Shown piece after piece: positions 25,318 through 34,930 of a DNA stretch of 64,000 bases. The stretch is taken from NCBI GenBank assembly GCA_963730405.1, contig CAVSRW010000011.1, positions 124,001 through 188,000 of the forward strand. Direction: 5' to 3'. Position numbers and translations under genes: made by a program. Under the pieces are notes generated by a model. That model saw nothing but the letters and a program-made list of their open reading frames with translations. It ran no database searches and was not told where the DNA came from. Each line of letters opens with the position of its first letter. The first letter of the stretch is position 1. The stretch comes from Gaiellasilicea sp963730405 (GTDB taxonomy: Bacteria; Actinomycetota; Thermoleophilia; Gaiellales; Gaiellaceae).

Positions 25318-26477
25318 CAGCTCAGCCTCTCCACGACCATCGCCATGCCCTGGCCGCCGCCGACGCACATCGTCTCGAGCCCGATCGTCCCGTCGACGGT
25401 GTCGAGGTCGTTCAGGAGCGTGCACATGATCCTTGCGCCGGTCATGCCGTAGGGATGACCGAGCGCGATCGCGCCGCCGTGCGGGTTCAGCTTCTCGCCG
25501 AACGGGTCGACGCCGAGCTCGCGGCAAACCGGCAGCACCTGGGCCGCGAACGCCTCGTTCAGCTCCATCACGTCGATGTCATCGATCGTCATCCCGGCCC
25601 GGCCGAGCGCGACCTTGACCGCGTCGATCGGGCCGACGCCCATGATCTCCGGGTCGACGCCCGTCACCGCCGAGGCGATGATCCTCGCGCGCGGCTGCAC
25701 GCCGATCTCGGCGGCCCGCTCGTCGGACATGATCACGAGCGCGGCAGCGCCGTCGTTCAGCGGGCACGAGTTGCCCGCGGTCACCTTCCCGTCCGGGACG
25801 AAGGCCGGCTGCAGCTCCTGCAGCTTCTCGAGGGTCGAGCTCGGGCGCGGCCCGTCGTCGGCGGCGACCACCGTCCCGTCCTCCTTCGGGTACGGCGTCA
25901 GCTCGCGCTCGAAGAAGCCCGACTCCTGCGCCGCCACCGCACGCTCCTGCGAGCGCTGCGCGAACCGGTCCATGTCCTCGCGCGAGACGTCGTAGCGCTC
26001 GGCCACGTTCTCCGCGGTCAGCCCCATCGGGATGTAGACGTTCGCGATCGCGCCCTCGCCGACGAGCTTCGGGTGCAGCTCCTCCGAGTCCTTCGGGTAG
26101 CCGTCGACCTGAGAGATCGACTCGACGCCCGCCGCGACGTAGACGTCGCCCTCCCCCGCCTTGATCGCGTGGAACGCCATCCGCGTCGTCTGCAGCGAGG
26201 AGGCGCAGAAGCGGTTGACCGTCGTGCCCGGCACGCGCTTCGGCAGCTCCGCCAGCAGGGCGGCGCGGCGTGCCAGGTTCATGCCCTGCTTCTCCTGCGG
26301 GAAGCCGCAGCCGACCATCACGTCGACGATGTCGTTCGGGTCGAGGCCCTCGGCCTGCCCGACCGCCTCCCGGATCGCGAACGCGAGCAGGTCGTCCGGG
26401 CGGACGTCCATCAGCGAGCCCTTGCCGGCACGGCCGATCGGGGTGCGGACGGCGCTGACGATGACGGCTTCGGGCAT
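25317..26477 (-). CDS. Acetyl-CoA acyltransferase (thiolase)
   Basis: A 386-residue thiolase of the degradative type: VNRFCASSLQTTR with nucleophile Cys91, MELNEAFAAQVL, NPHGGAIALGHPYGMTGAR with the catalytic His, and ETMCVGGGQGMAMVVE with the second Cys. Cleaves 3-ketoacyl-CoA in beta-oxidation, or runs in reverse. ATG at 26475-26477 preceded by TAAGGAG, one of the clearest Shine-Dalgarno sequences in the window. Follows the acyl-CoA dehydrogenase by 11 bp and overlaps the FKBP gene. Confidence 0.95.
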   Translation of the reverse strand: MPEAVIVSAVRTPIGRAGKGSLMDVRPDDLLAFAIREAVGQAEGLDPNDIVDVMVGCGFPQEKQGMNLARRAALLAELPKRVPGTTVNRFCASSLQTTRMAFHAIKAGEGDVYVAAGVESISQVDGYPKDSEELHPKLVGEGAIANVYIPMGLTAENVAERYDVSREDMDRFAQRSQERAVAAQESGFFERELTPYPKEDGTVVAADDGPRPSSTLEKLQELQPAFVPDGKVTAGNSCPLNDGAAALVIMSDERAAEIGVQPRARIIASAVTGVDPEIMGVGPIDAVKVALGRAGMTIDDIDVMELNEAFAAQVLPVCRELGVDPFGEKLNPHGGAIALGHPYGMTGARIMCTLLNDLDTVDGTIGLETMCVGGGQGMAMVVERLS

Positions 26478-26488
26478 TCGTGGTCTCC

Positions 26489-27640
26489 TTAGGTGAAAGC
26501 GCTCAGCCCGGTCAGGGCACGGCCGACGATCAGGGTCTGGATCTGGCTCGTGCCCTCGTACAGGGTCGTGACGCGCGCGTCGCGAAGGTATTTCGCCACA
26601 GGGTATTCGTCCACGTACCCGTAGCCGCCGAGGACCTGGACGGCCGCATTCGCCGCGCGCACCGCAGCCTCGCTCGCGTACCACTTCGCGATCGCGGCTT
26701 CGGTCGTGTACGGGCTACCGGCGTCGGCGAGCGACGCGGCGCGCCAGGTCAAGAGCCGGGCCGCCTCGGTCTCGACGTGCATCTCGGCGAGCAGCTGCTG
26801 CACCAGCTGGAAGGACGCAATCGGCTTGCGGAAGGCCGTCCGCTCCTTGGCGTAGCCGACCGACGCGTCGAGACAGCCCTGCGCGATCCCGACGCAGCCG
26901 GCGGCGAGCGAGATTCGGCCGTTGTCGAGCGCCGACATCGCCACTTTGAACCCGTCGCCCTCCGGGCCGAGCATCGCCTCGGCCGGCACGCGCACGCCGT
27001 CGAGCGAGATCTCGGCCGTGTCCTGCGCGCGCAGCCCGAGCTTCCCCTTCATCGGCCTGGCCTCGAAGCCGTCGGCGCCGGTGGGGACGAGGAACGCGCT
27101 GATCCCCTTCGGCCCCTCTCCGCCCGTGCGGGCGAAGACGATCGCGGTCGACGCCCACGAGCCGAGGGTGATGAAGACCTTCGAGCCGGTCAGGGTCCAG
27201 CCGTCGTCGTTCCGCTCGGCGCGGGTGGCCAGGGCCGCCGCGTCGGAGCCGCAGCCCGGCTCGGTGAGCGCGTAGCAGCCGAGCGCCTCGCCGCTCGCGA
27301 GCGACGGCAGGTGCGCTTGCTTCTGCGCCTCTGTCCCCCACTTCGCGACGGTCTTGCCGAAAAGCCCGTTCGAGACGGAGACGATCCCACGCACCGATGA
27401 GTCCGCGCGGCCGAGCTCCTCGCAGAGCAGGCAGTAGGAGACGGAGTCGAGCCCGCCGCCGCCGAGCTCCTCCGGCAGGCCGGCGGCGAGGAAGCCGGCC
27501 TCGGCCAACGTCGAGACGAGCGCGCGCGGCAGCTCCTCGGCCTCGTCCCACGCGCGCGCGTTGGGGACGAGCTCGCGGTCGCAGAGCTCGCGCGCCGAGG
27601 CGCGGATCAGCTCCTGCTCTGATGTGAGTCGGAAGTCCAT
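26489..27640 (-). CDS. Acyl-CoA dehydrogenase (short/medium-chain type)
   Basis: A 383-residue full-length acyl-CoA dehydrogenase. YALTEPGCGSDAAALATRAER and FITLGSWA contact FAD, RAQDTAEISLDGVRVP is the middle domain signature, RTAFRKPIASFQLVQQ the FAD-binding helix, and RVTTLYEGTSQIQTLIVGRAL contains the catalytic Glu of the butyryl/short-chain group. Forms a beta-oxidation unit with the thiolase downstream. A perfect 11-bp hairpin lies just upstream of its ATG. Confidence 0.93.
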   Translation of the reverse strand: MDFRLTSEQELIRASARELCDRELVPNARAWDEAEELPRALVSTLAEAGFLAAGLPEELGGGGLDSVSYCLLCEELGRADSSVRGIVSVSNGLFGKTVAKWGTEAQKQAHLPSLASGEALGCYALTEPGCGSDAAALATRAERNDDGWTLTGSKVFITLGSWASTAIVFARTGGEGPKGISAFLVPTGADGFEARPMKGKLGLRAQDTAEISLDGVRVPAEAMLGPEGDGFKVAMSALDNGRISLAAGCVGIAQGCLDASVGYAKERTAFRKPIASFQLVQQLLAEMHVETEAARLLTWRAASLADAGSPYTTEAAIAKWYASEAAVRAANAAVQVLGGYGYVDEYPVAKYLRDARVTTLYEGTSQIQTLIVGRALTGLSAFT

Positions 27641-27647
27641 GAACAGT

Positions 27648-27673
27648 CGTGGGGGCCGTCTCCGGCCCCCACG
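27648..27673 (-). terminator. Perfect 11-bp hairpin downstream of the orphan LivK gene
   Basis: CGTGGGGGCCG (27648-27658), loop TCTC, CGGCCCCCACG (27663-27673). It lies 24 bp after the stop of the binding-protein gene and 8 bp before the ATG of the acyl-CoA dehydrogenase, so it can end the first transcript or sit in the leader of the second. No T-run follows. Confidence 0.7.
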
Positions 27674-27697
27674 ATCCTTTCACAGTCCCGCGTCGGG

Positions 27698-28963
27698 CTA
27701 ACCGCGCGGGCGTCCGTCCACGAGCGCTCCGGACCCAGCCCAGACGCCGTTGTTGAACCGCATCAGGCGCTGGTGCGAGATGATGAAGTGGTCCGTCTTC
27801 GACGTCTTCAGCTTCGAGCCGGGCAGCAGGAACGGCGACGTCTCGTTGAGCGAGAGCAGGGCGTTCATCAGGCCCTGGCGCGTCGGGTTCTTGCCCGCCT
27901 TGTACATCGCCCGGACGAACGTGTCCGCCTTGGCGAAGCCGTAGAAGTTGAGGCCGTCGGAAACCCGGCCGCGCGGGTTGTACTTCGCCATCAGCGACAT
28001 GTACTGCTTGACCGTCGCGTCGTTGGCCCAGGCCGGCGACGCGGGATCCTTCAGGTACTGGGCGCTGATCGACCCGTTGACGGTGTCCGCGCTCGACCGG
28101 GCGACCGCCGCGGTCATGAACGCGTCGGTCGCCGAGACCGAGTTGACGTAGATCGTCGCCGGGTTCCAGGCGATCGCGCGCAGGATCGCGTAGGCCTGCA
28201 CGGTCGGGGTCGGCGTGACGAAGATCAGCAGCGTGTCGGCGCCGCTGGCCTTCAGCCGAGCCAGCTGCGAAGCGGGCGTGGTGCCGCCGACGAGGTCGTA
28301 CGCCTGCTCGGCCACGACCTGGCTCTTCACCTTGGCCGTCCCGAGCGCCGACTTGAACCCGTTGACGTAGTCCTTCCCGTAGCTGTCGTTCTGGTACAGG
28401 ATCCCGATCTTCGCGTTCGGCTTGTTCCTGCGGATGTCAGAGCCGTAGAGGCGACCCTCGGCGACGTAGTCGGGCTGCCAGCCGATCGTCCACGGGTACT
28501 TGGCGTAGTCCTTGCCGAACTCGCTGGCGCCCGTCGAGACGAGCACGTGCGGCACCTTCGCCGCGTTCAGGAGCGGCTGGACGGCCTGGTTGACCTCGGT
28601 GCCGAGCGTGCCGACGACCGCGAAGACCTTGTCCTCCTGGACCAGCTTCCGCTGCAGCTGGACGGAGTTGACCGGGTTGTAGCCGTCGTCGTAGTAGTTG
28701 AAGATGATCTGCCGGCCGTTGACGCCGCGCTTCCCGTCAGGGCCCCGACGGGCGTTGATGTACGAGAAGTACGCCTTCATCGCCTGTGGGATCGGCGCGT
28801 ACGACGACGCAGGCCCCGTGAGCGGGAACGTGCCGCCGATCTTGATCGAAGTGCTTGTGATGCCGGGGTCGGCCGCAACCAGATCCGACTTGGCGAACGC
28901 CGAGGGAACGGCAAGGAGCAGTGCTCCTGCGAGTACCAGCCCGGCGAGTGAGACCCTACGCAT
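27698..28963 (-). CDS. LivK-like ABC transporter substrate-binding protein, orphan
   Basis: A 421-residue type I periplasmic-binding protein. Signal peptide about residues 1-24 (MRRVSLAGLVLAGALLLAVPSAFA), then DPGITSTSIKIGGTFPLTGPASSYA. Same family as the LivK at 3455-4678 (both share SYxA/VQxxRxLVxQDKVFA and GKNPTR...LLPG patterns) but with no permease or ATPase beside it, so it may use the livHMGF channel or another. AAGGGGAG stands about 5 nt before the ATG. Possible ligands: amino acids, short acids or aromatic acids. Flanked by a terminator hairpin on the 3' side. Confidence 0.92.
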   Translation of the reverse strand: MRRVSLAGLVLAGALLLAVPSAFAKSDLVAADPGITSTSIKIGGTFPLTGPASSYAPIPQAMKAYFSYINARRGPDGKRGVNGRQIIFNYYDDGYNPVNSVQLQRKLVQEDKVFAVVGTLGTEVNQAVQPLLNAAKVPHVLVSTGASEFGKDYAKYPWTIGWQPDYVAEGRLYGSDIRRNKPNAKIGILYQNDSYGKDYVNGFKSALGTAKVKSQVVAEQAYDLVGGTTPASQLARLKASGADTLLIFVTPTPTVQAYAILRAIAWNPATIYVNSVSATDAFMTAAVARSSADTVNGSISAQYLKDPASPAWANDATVKQYMSLMAKYNPRGRVSDGLNFYGFAKADTFVRAMYKAGKNPTRQGLMNALLSLNETSPFLLPGSKLKTSKTDHFIISHQRLMRFNNGVWAGSGALVDGRPRG

Positions 28964-29043
28964 AAAGACTCCCCTTGTTGGACGAAAAGAGGCCCGCTGG
29001 AGCGCGAGACTACTCCCTTTCCTCTACTTAGACAACGAAGGTT

Positions 29044-30939
<1,896 letters not shown>

Positions 30940-30962
30940 GTCCCGAGCTTGCCAGTCATTTG

Positions 30963-30968
30963 CATACT
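30963..30968 (+). promoter_or_regulatory. Putative -10 element (CATACT) for leaderless cyclase gene
   Basis: CATACT followed by 6 nt and ATG at 30975, with no Shine-Dalgarno. Confidence 0.4.
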
Positions 30969-30974
30969 GGGCAG

Positions 30975-31730
30975 ATGCCTGCCCTCCCGAGCGGGACCGT
31001 CACGTTCGTCTTCAGCGACATCGAGGGCTCGACTGCGCTGCTGAAGCAGCTCGGCGAGCGGTACGAGGGCGTCCTCGGCGATCACCGCCGACTGATGCGC
31101 GAGGGGTTCGCCGAGCGCGGCGGCGTCGAGATCGACACGCAGGGCGACGCGTTCTTCTTCGCGTTCCCGCGCGCCCGCGACGCTGTGACGGCAGCGGTCG
31201 AGGCGCAGCGAGCCCACGCGGCCCACGACTGGCCGGACGGCGCCGTCGTCCGGGTGCGGATGGGCCTGCACACGGGCGAGCCGGCGGTGGGCAGCGAGGG
31301 CTATCTCGGACTGGACGTCGTGCGAGCCGCGCGGCTCTGCACCGCCGGCAAGGGCGGCCACGTCCTCCTCTCCGACACGACCCGCGCTCTCGTCGGCGCG
31401 TCGCTCCCCGAGGGCGTCTCGATCTTCCCGATCGGCGAGCGGCAGCTGAAGGACCTGGACGAGCCTGAGCGCGTCTTCGAGCTCGAGATCGAGGGCGCTT
31501 CGCCGCCGGACGTGCGCGAGACCGCCGCGACCGAGGTGCCGCCTCCGCCTGCTCCGCCCGCGCCGGGAATGCCGGAGGACTTCGGCGAGCGGCTCGCCCA
31601 GCAGATCGAGGCGAGCGTCCGCCGCAAGGTCGAGCAGTCGCTCGAGCGCGCCGTCTCGCAGGTCGACCAGCTGGCGGACCGGGCGGCGAAGCGGCCCGAG
31701 ACGATCACCGAGCGGCTCGAGGACGACTAG
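30975..31730 (+). CDS. Class III adenylate/guanylate cyclase domain protein
   Basis: A 251-residue soluble protein. The cyclase homology domain (about 8-175) shows FVFSDIEGST (metal Asp15), EIDTQGDAFFFAFPRARDAV (second metal Asp57), RVRMGLHTGEP and YLGLDVVRAARLCTAGKGGHVLLSDTTRALV. It belongs to the single-domain group common in actinobacteria, so it must homodimerise. After a Pro/Ala-rich linker (about 190-205) a charged helical tail (RLAQQIEASVRRKVEQSLERAV) may form a coiled coil for that purpose. Product cAMP is likely. Stop overlaps foldback element copy C. Confidence 0.9.
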   Translation: MPALPSGTVTFVFSDIEGSTALLKQLGERYEGVLGDHRRLMREGFAERGGVEIDTQGDAFFFAFPRARDAVTAAVEAQRAHAAHDWPDGAVVRVRMGLHTGEPAVGSEGYLGLDVVRAARLCTAGKGGHVLLSDTTRALVGASLPEGVSIFPIGERQLKDLDEPERVFELEIEGASPPDVRETAATEVPPPPAPPAPGMPEDFGERLAQQIEASVRRKVEQSLERAVSQVDQLADRAAKRPETITERLEDD

Positions 31731-31891
31731 GAGGGATTGGCGGATGGCACTCGCCGCCGTGATGCGATGCTCGTCTCGAGGCAAGGACGCAGGGAGCGCC
31801 GATAGCCGAAGCTATCGGCGCGACTGAGGACGCAGCATCGAGGCGAGCAGCGCGGCTCGGCGGCTCAGCTGCTATTTCGCCAATCCCTCCT
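31729..31891. repeat. Foldback element copy C
   Basis: About 163 bp between the convergent cyclase and RmlD-like genes. Core 31781-31836: GCAAGGACGCAGGGAGCG, a perfect 9-bp inner hairpin (GCCGATAGC-cgaa-GCTATCGGC) and GCGACTGAGGACGCAGC. Private arms: the ends AGGAGGGATTGGCG (31729-31742) and CGCCAATCCCTCCT (31878-31891) are perfect inverted copies, and further in CCGCCG and GCTCGyCTCGA match. The right arm encodes the last codons of the RmlD-like protein; the left arm starts in the cyclase stop codon. Confidence 0.8.
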
Positions 31892-32618
31892 GGGCGAGCA
31901 CCTCGCGGGCGCCGCGCAGCCGCGTGCGCAGGAGCGCTTGCGCGCGTGACGAGTCCAGCGAGCAGTCGAGCGGCCGCGTCTCCGGGGCGGGAGCCGCGCG
32001 GACGGCAGCGCCCGAGAGCAGCTCCGCGAACTCCGCCCGTGAGAGGGCGTCCGCGCCGGCGACGTGCAGCGGCCCTGCGGCGTCGAGCTCGGCCAGCTCG
32101 AGCAGTGCCCGGGCCAGGTCGGTCACCTGCACGGGGCTGCGGACCTCGTTCGTGAAGAAGGTGAGCTCGGGATCGCGCGCGGCGAGCTCGTGCTTCGACG
32201 GCTCCGCACCGCCGTAGAGCAGGGACGTGCGGACGAGCAGCGCGCCGGGGTGGGCGGCTGTGACACGCCTCTCGGCCTCCGCCTTGGCGCGGCCGTAGGC
32301 GGTGACCGGGCACGGCGGATCGGTTTCGACGTACGGCGCGCCCTTGCGGCCGTCGAAGACGACGTCCGTCGACAGGTGGACGAGCCGTGCGCCGGCCGCT
32401 GCGGCGGCAGCGGCGACGTTCTCGGAGCCGACCGTGTTGACGTCGTCCGCCTCCTGGCGGTACGCCGTGTGGATCACGACGTCCGGACGCAGCCGCTCGA
32501 AGAGCGCGCGCACCGCATCGCCTTCGCGAACCTCGACGCGCTCGGTCGACGCTTCGGGCTGGAGCCTGACGAGCTCGGAGCCGAGATAGCCGGTCGCCCC
32601 GGTCACGTGCAGTCTCAC
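31872..32618 (-). CDS. dTDP-4-dehydrorhamnose reductase-like (RmlD-family) protein
   Basis: A 248-residue extended-SDR/RmlD-like reductase. GATGYLGSELV (Rossmann glycines at 7-13), PDVVIHTAYRQEADD, LVHLSTDVVFDGRKGAPYVE (Ser/Thr) and CPVTAYGRAKAEAERRV (YxxxK). Shorter than typical RmlD (about 290). No other dTDP-sugar gene is near, so the substrate could be a different nucleotide sugar or a methionine-adenosyltransferase-like role. GTG at 32616-32618 lies 6 nt after TAGCGT. The last codons fall in the right arm of foldback element C. Confidence 0.83.
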   Translation of the reverse strand: MRLHVTGATGYLGSELVRLQPEASTERVEVREGDAVRALFERLRPDVVIHTAYRQEADDVNTVGSENVAAAAAAAGARLVHLSTDVVFDGRKGAPYVETDPPCPVTAYGRAKAEAERRVTAAHPGALLVRTSLLYGGAEPSKHELAARDPELTFFTNEVRSPVQVTDLARALLELAELDAAGPLHVAGADALSRAEFAELLSGAAVRAAPAPETRPLDCSLDSSRAQALLRTRLRGAREVLAQEGLAK

Positions 32619-32624
32619 ACTTGA

Positions 32625-32630
32625 ACGCTA
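32625..32630 (-). promoter_or_regulatory. Putative -10 element (TAGCGT) for leaderless RmlD-like gene
   Basis: TAGCGT on the minus strand, 6 nt before GTG. The divergent element at 32645-32650 is only 14 bp away. Confidence 0.45.
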
Positions 32631-32644
32631 TCCGGCCGGTCCCG

Positions 32645-32650
32645 TAGGCT
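32645..32650 (+). promoter_or_regulatory. Putative -10 element (TAGGCT) for leaderless membrane protein gene
   Basis: TAGGCT followed by 7 nt and ATG at 32658. The whole gap between the two divergent genes is 39 bp, so the two promoters must overlap in their upstream parts. Confidence 0.45.
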
Positions 32651-32657
32651 CGCCGGC

Positions 32658-33095
32658 ATGAGACGGACATTCCTGTGGATCAACTTCGTGCTCTCGTCGT
32701 TGATCGTCGTGCTGATCTTCCTGCAGGCGTATTTCATCACCGCGTACATCGCGGGCGCCGGCGAGAGCGCCCTGGACGCGCACGGCTTCACCGGCTTCCT
32801 GCTGATCCACGGCGCGGAGCTGCTTGTCTTCCTGACCGCATTCGGGGCGTGGCCGCGGGCGTGGAAGTGGATCGCGTACACGTTCTCCCTCTTCTTCGTC
32901 GGGACGATCCAGATCTTCCTGACGCCGGTCGAGGAGCGCACGAACGGCTGGCTCCACGGCCTGCACGGTCTGCTGGCGCTCGTCGTCATGGTGATGGCGG
33001 CCGTGATCGCGCACCGCGGCCTGCGCGACCTCGGGCTCAGGCGGGCTTCGCCGGGCGGCGACGCAGGTGCCGCACCACCTCAACCGCTGCCGTAA
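32658..33095 (+). CDS. DUF6220-like small integral membrane protein
   Basis: A 145-residue protein with four hydrophobic segments (about residues 5-33, 48-65, 72-92 and 100-118) and a cytoplasmic tail rich in Ala/Pro. The pattern LxxxxVxQxYxAG and HxxxG...H in helices resembles the DUF6220 family. Function unknown. The 3' end overlaps the convergent dedA-family gene by 59 bp, and the overlapped tail is low-complexity, so the true protein may be shorter in function. Confidence 0.75.
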   Translation: MRRTFLWINFVLSSLIVVLIFLQAYFITAYIAGAGESALDAHGFTGFLLIHGAELLVFLTAFGAWPRAWKWIAYTFSLFFVGTIQIFLTPVEERTNGWLHGLHGLLALVVMVMAAVIAHRGLRDLGLRRASPGGDAGAAPPQPLP

Positions 33096-33648
33096 CGGCG
33101 AGCGCGATCCCGAACGCGAGGAGGAGTCCCTTCCAGGGCTCCTCCTCGAACGACTTGCCGCCGAAGTAGCCCAGCAGGACGGTGTACCCACCCCAGATGA
33201 AGCCTGCGATCACGTCGAAGAAGATGAAGCGGCGCCACGGGAACGTCTCGACGAAGCCGGCGGTGAAGGTCGTCACCGTGCGGCCGCCGGGAATGAAGCG
33301 CGCGACGACGATCAGGTAGCCGCCGCGCTCGTCGAGCGTCTTTCGCGCCCATTGCAGGCGTTTCTGTGCCTTCTCGCCCGTGAAGAAGCGTCGCTCGACG
33401 CGGGCGCCGAGAAAGTGACCGAGCGCGAAGGAGATGTTGTCGCCGGCGATCGCGCCCAGCGCGGCGGCGATGATCACGAGCTCGACCGACAGGCCACCCG
33501 TCCCGGCGACGACCCCGGCGGCGATCGCGGTCGCCTCGCTCGGCACGATCGGGAAGAACGCGTCCAGCATCGCGACCGTGAAGACCACGAGATAGCTCCA
33601 GTCCGAGCCGGAGACGGCGTCGACGATCGACTCGAACACTTGCCGCAT
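33037..33648 (-). CDS. DedA-family membrane protein
   Basis: A 203-residue DedA/SNARE-associated (VTT domain) membrane protein. FTVAMLDAFFPIVPSEATAIAAG and LGAIAGDNISFALGHFLGARVERRFF give the re-entrant region with the conserved acidic residue; VARFIPGGRTVTTFTAGFVETFPWRRFIFFDVIAGFIWGGY holds the G-R essential motif. The family acts as lipid scramblases or flippases and supports membrane potential. ATG at 33646-33648 starts MRQVFESIVDAVSG; upstream frame is not conserved. Divergent from the CoA-transferase gene by 22 bp. Confidence 0.92.
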   Translation of the reverse strand: MRQVFESIVDAVSGSDWSYLVVFTVAMLDAFFPIVPSEATAIAAGVVAGTGGLSVELVIIAAALGAIAGDNISFALGHFLGARVERRFFTGEKAQKRLQWARKTLDERGGYLIVVARFIPGGRTVTTFTAGFVETFPWRRFIFFDVIAGFIWGGYTVLLGYFGGKSFEEEPWKGLLLAFGIALAVTAAVEVVRHLRRRPAKPA

Positions 33649-33670
33649 CCTCGCAGAGAGCGCTGTCGCG

Positions 33671-34864
33671 ATGATGCAGCCGATGGCTTTCACTCCCCTC
33701 GCCGGCATCCGCGTGCTCGACCTGACGAGCTCGCTCGCGGGCCCGACCGCGACCGAGATCCTCGGCGCGCTCGGCGCCGACGTGATCAAGATCGAGCACC
33801 CCGGCCGCGGCGACGAGGCGCGGGACTGGGGCCCGCGCTTCTTCGAGGGTGGCAGCGTCATGTTCTTCTCCGCGAACGCCGGGAAGCGCTCGCTGGCGCT
33901 CGACCTGAAGTCGCCGCAGGGGCTCGAGGTGCTGCTGCGGCTCGCCGACGAGGCCGACGTCGCCGTGCAGAGCCTGCGGCCGGGGACGGCCGAGCGGCTC
34001 GGCTTCGGCCCCGAGGCGCTCCGCGCGCGCAGCCCGCGGCTCGTCTACGCCACGATCGGGGCGTTCGGCCGGACCGGCCCGCTCGCGTCCGAGCCCGGCT
34101 ACGACCCGCTGATGCAGGCGGCCGCAGGGATCATGAGCGTCACCGGCGAGACCGACGGGCACCCGGTCCGCGTCGGCGTGTCGCTGATCGACATCGGCAC
34201 CGGCGTCTGGGCCGCGCTCGCGATCGTGGCCGCGCTGCACGAGGGACGCGGGCGCACGCTCGACCTCTCGCTCTACGAGACGGCGCTGTCGCTCGTCCCC
34301 TACCAGCTCGTCGACGTGCTTGCGGGCGGCGCCCCGGCGGGCAGGCACGGGACCGCGTTCCCGCTGATCGTCCCCTACCAGGTCTTCGAGACCGCAGACG
34401 GGGAGCTGATGATCGTGGCCGCGAACGACCGTCTCTTCGAGAAGACGTGCCGCGCGCTCGGCGTGCCCGAGCTCGCCGGCGACGAGCGCTTCGCCACGAA
34501 CCCCCTTCGCGTCGCCAACCGCGAGCAGCTGATCCCTCTGCTCCAGGAGCAGATCGGGACCGAGACGACCGCCGACCTGCTCGCCCGCCTGCGGGAGGCA
34601 GGCGTTCCTGCCTCGCCGGTCAACGACCTCGTCGCCGTCGCCGAGGACGAGCAGCTCCGCGCGACCGGGATCCTGCAGCAGCTCGCCGGCCGCGAGCTCG
34701 TCTCACCGCCGTTCTCGGCCGACGGCGAGCGCGTGCGCTACGCGACCGAGCCGCCGCTGCTGGGGGAGCACAGCCGCGCGATCCTTTCCGAGGCCGGTTA
34801 CAGCGAGGCCGAGATCGACGACCTGGTGCAGACGGGCGTCGTCGCCGCCCGACCGACCAAGTAA
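33671..34864 (+). CDS. CaiB/BaiF family (class III) CoA-transferase
   Basis: A 397-residue family III CoA-transferase. PLAGIRVLDLTSSLAGPTATEILGALGADVIKIEHPGRGDEAR is the interlocked-ring N-terminus, and ASEPGYDPLMQAAAGIMSVTGE contains the catalytic Asp145. Transfers CoA between carboxylic acids. Starts at ATG 33671, with ATGs at 33674 and 33683 as alternatives. Convergent with a HMG-CoA-lyase-like gene; the two probably serve branched-chain or alpha-methyl acid breakdown. Its TAA stop lies inside a palindrome (34861-34875). Confidence 0.93.
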   Translation: MMQPMAFTPLAGIRVLDLTSSLAGPTATEILGALGADVIKIEHPGRGDEARDWGPRFFEGGSVMFFSANAGKRSLALDLKSPQGLEVLLRLADEADVAVQSLRPGTAERLGFGPEALRARSPRLVYATIGAFGRTGPLASEPGYDPLMQAAAGIMSVTGETDGHPVRVGVSLIDIGTGVWAALAIVAALHEGRGRTLDLSLYETALSLVPYQLVDVLAGGAPAGRHGTAFPLIVPYQVFETADGELMIVAANDRLFEKTCRALGVPELAGDERFATNPLRVANREQLIPLLQEQIGTETTADLLARLREAGVPASPVNDLVAVAEDEQLRATGILQQLAGRELVSPPFSADGERVRYATEPPLLGEHSRAILSEAGYSEAEIDDLVQTGVVAARPTK

Positions 34865-34875
34865 CAGTCTGTTGC
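34861..34875. promoter_or_regulatory. Palindromic 15-mer GTAACAGTCTGTTGC at the CoA-transferase stop
   Basis: Near-perfect palindrome that includes the TAA stop. Extended to 18 nt it is an inverted copy (two mismatches) of the one ending at 34930, so the pair could also form a stem closing a loop of about 34 nt. Operator or bidirectional terminator. Confidence 0.45.
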
Positions 34876-34915
34876 AAGGCTGCGGGCAGGCGTGCTCACG
34901 GTTCGCGAGCGGCTT

Positions 34916-34930
34916 GTAACAGTCTGTTAC
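34916..34930. promoter_or_regulatory. Palindromic 15-mer GTAACAGTCTGTTAC at the lyase stop
   Basis: Perfect palindrome around a central T; its last base is the first of the CTA that is the lyase stop on the minus strand. Third relative at 13820-13834. Confidence 0.45.
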
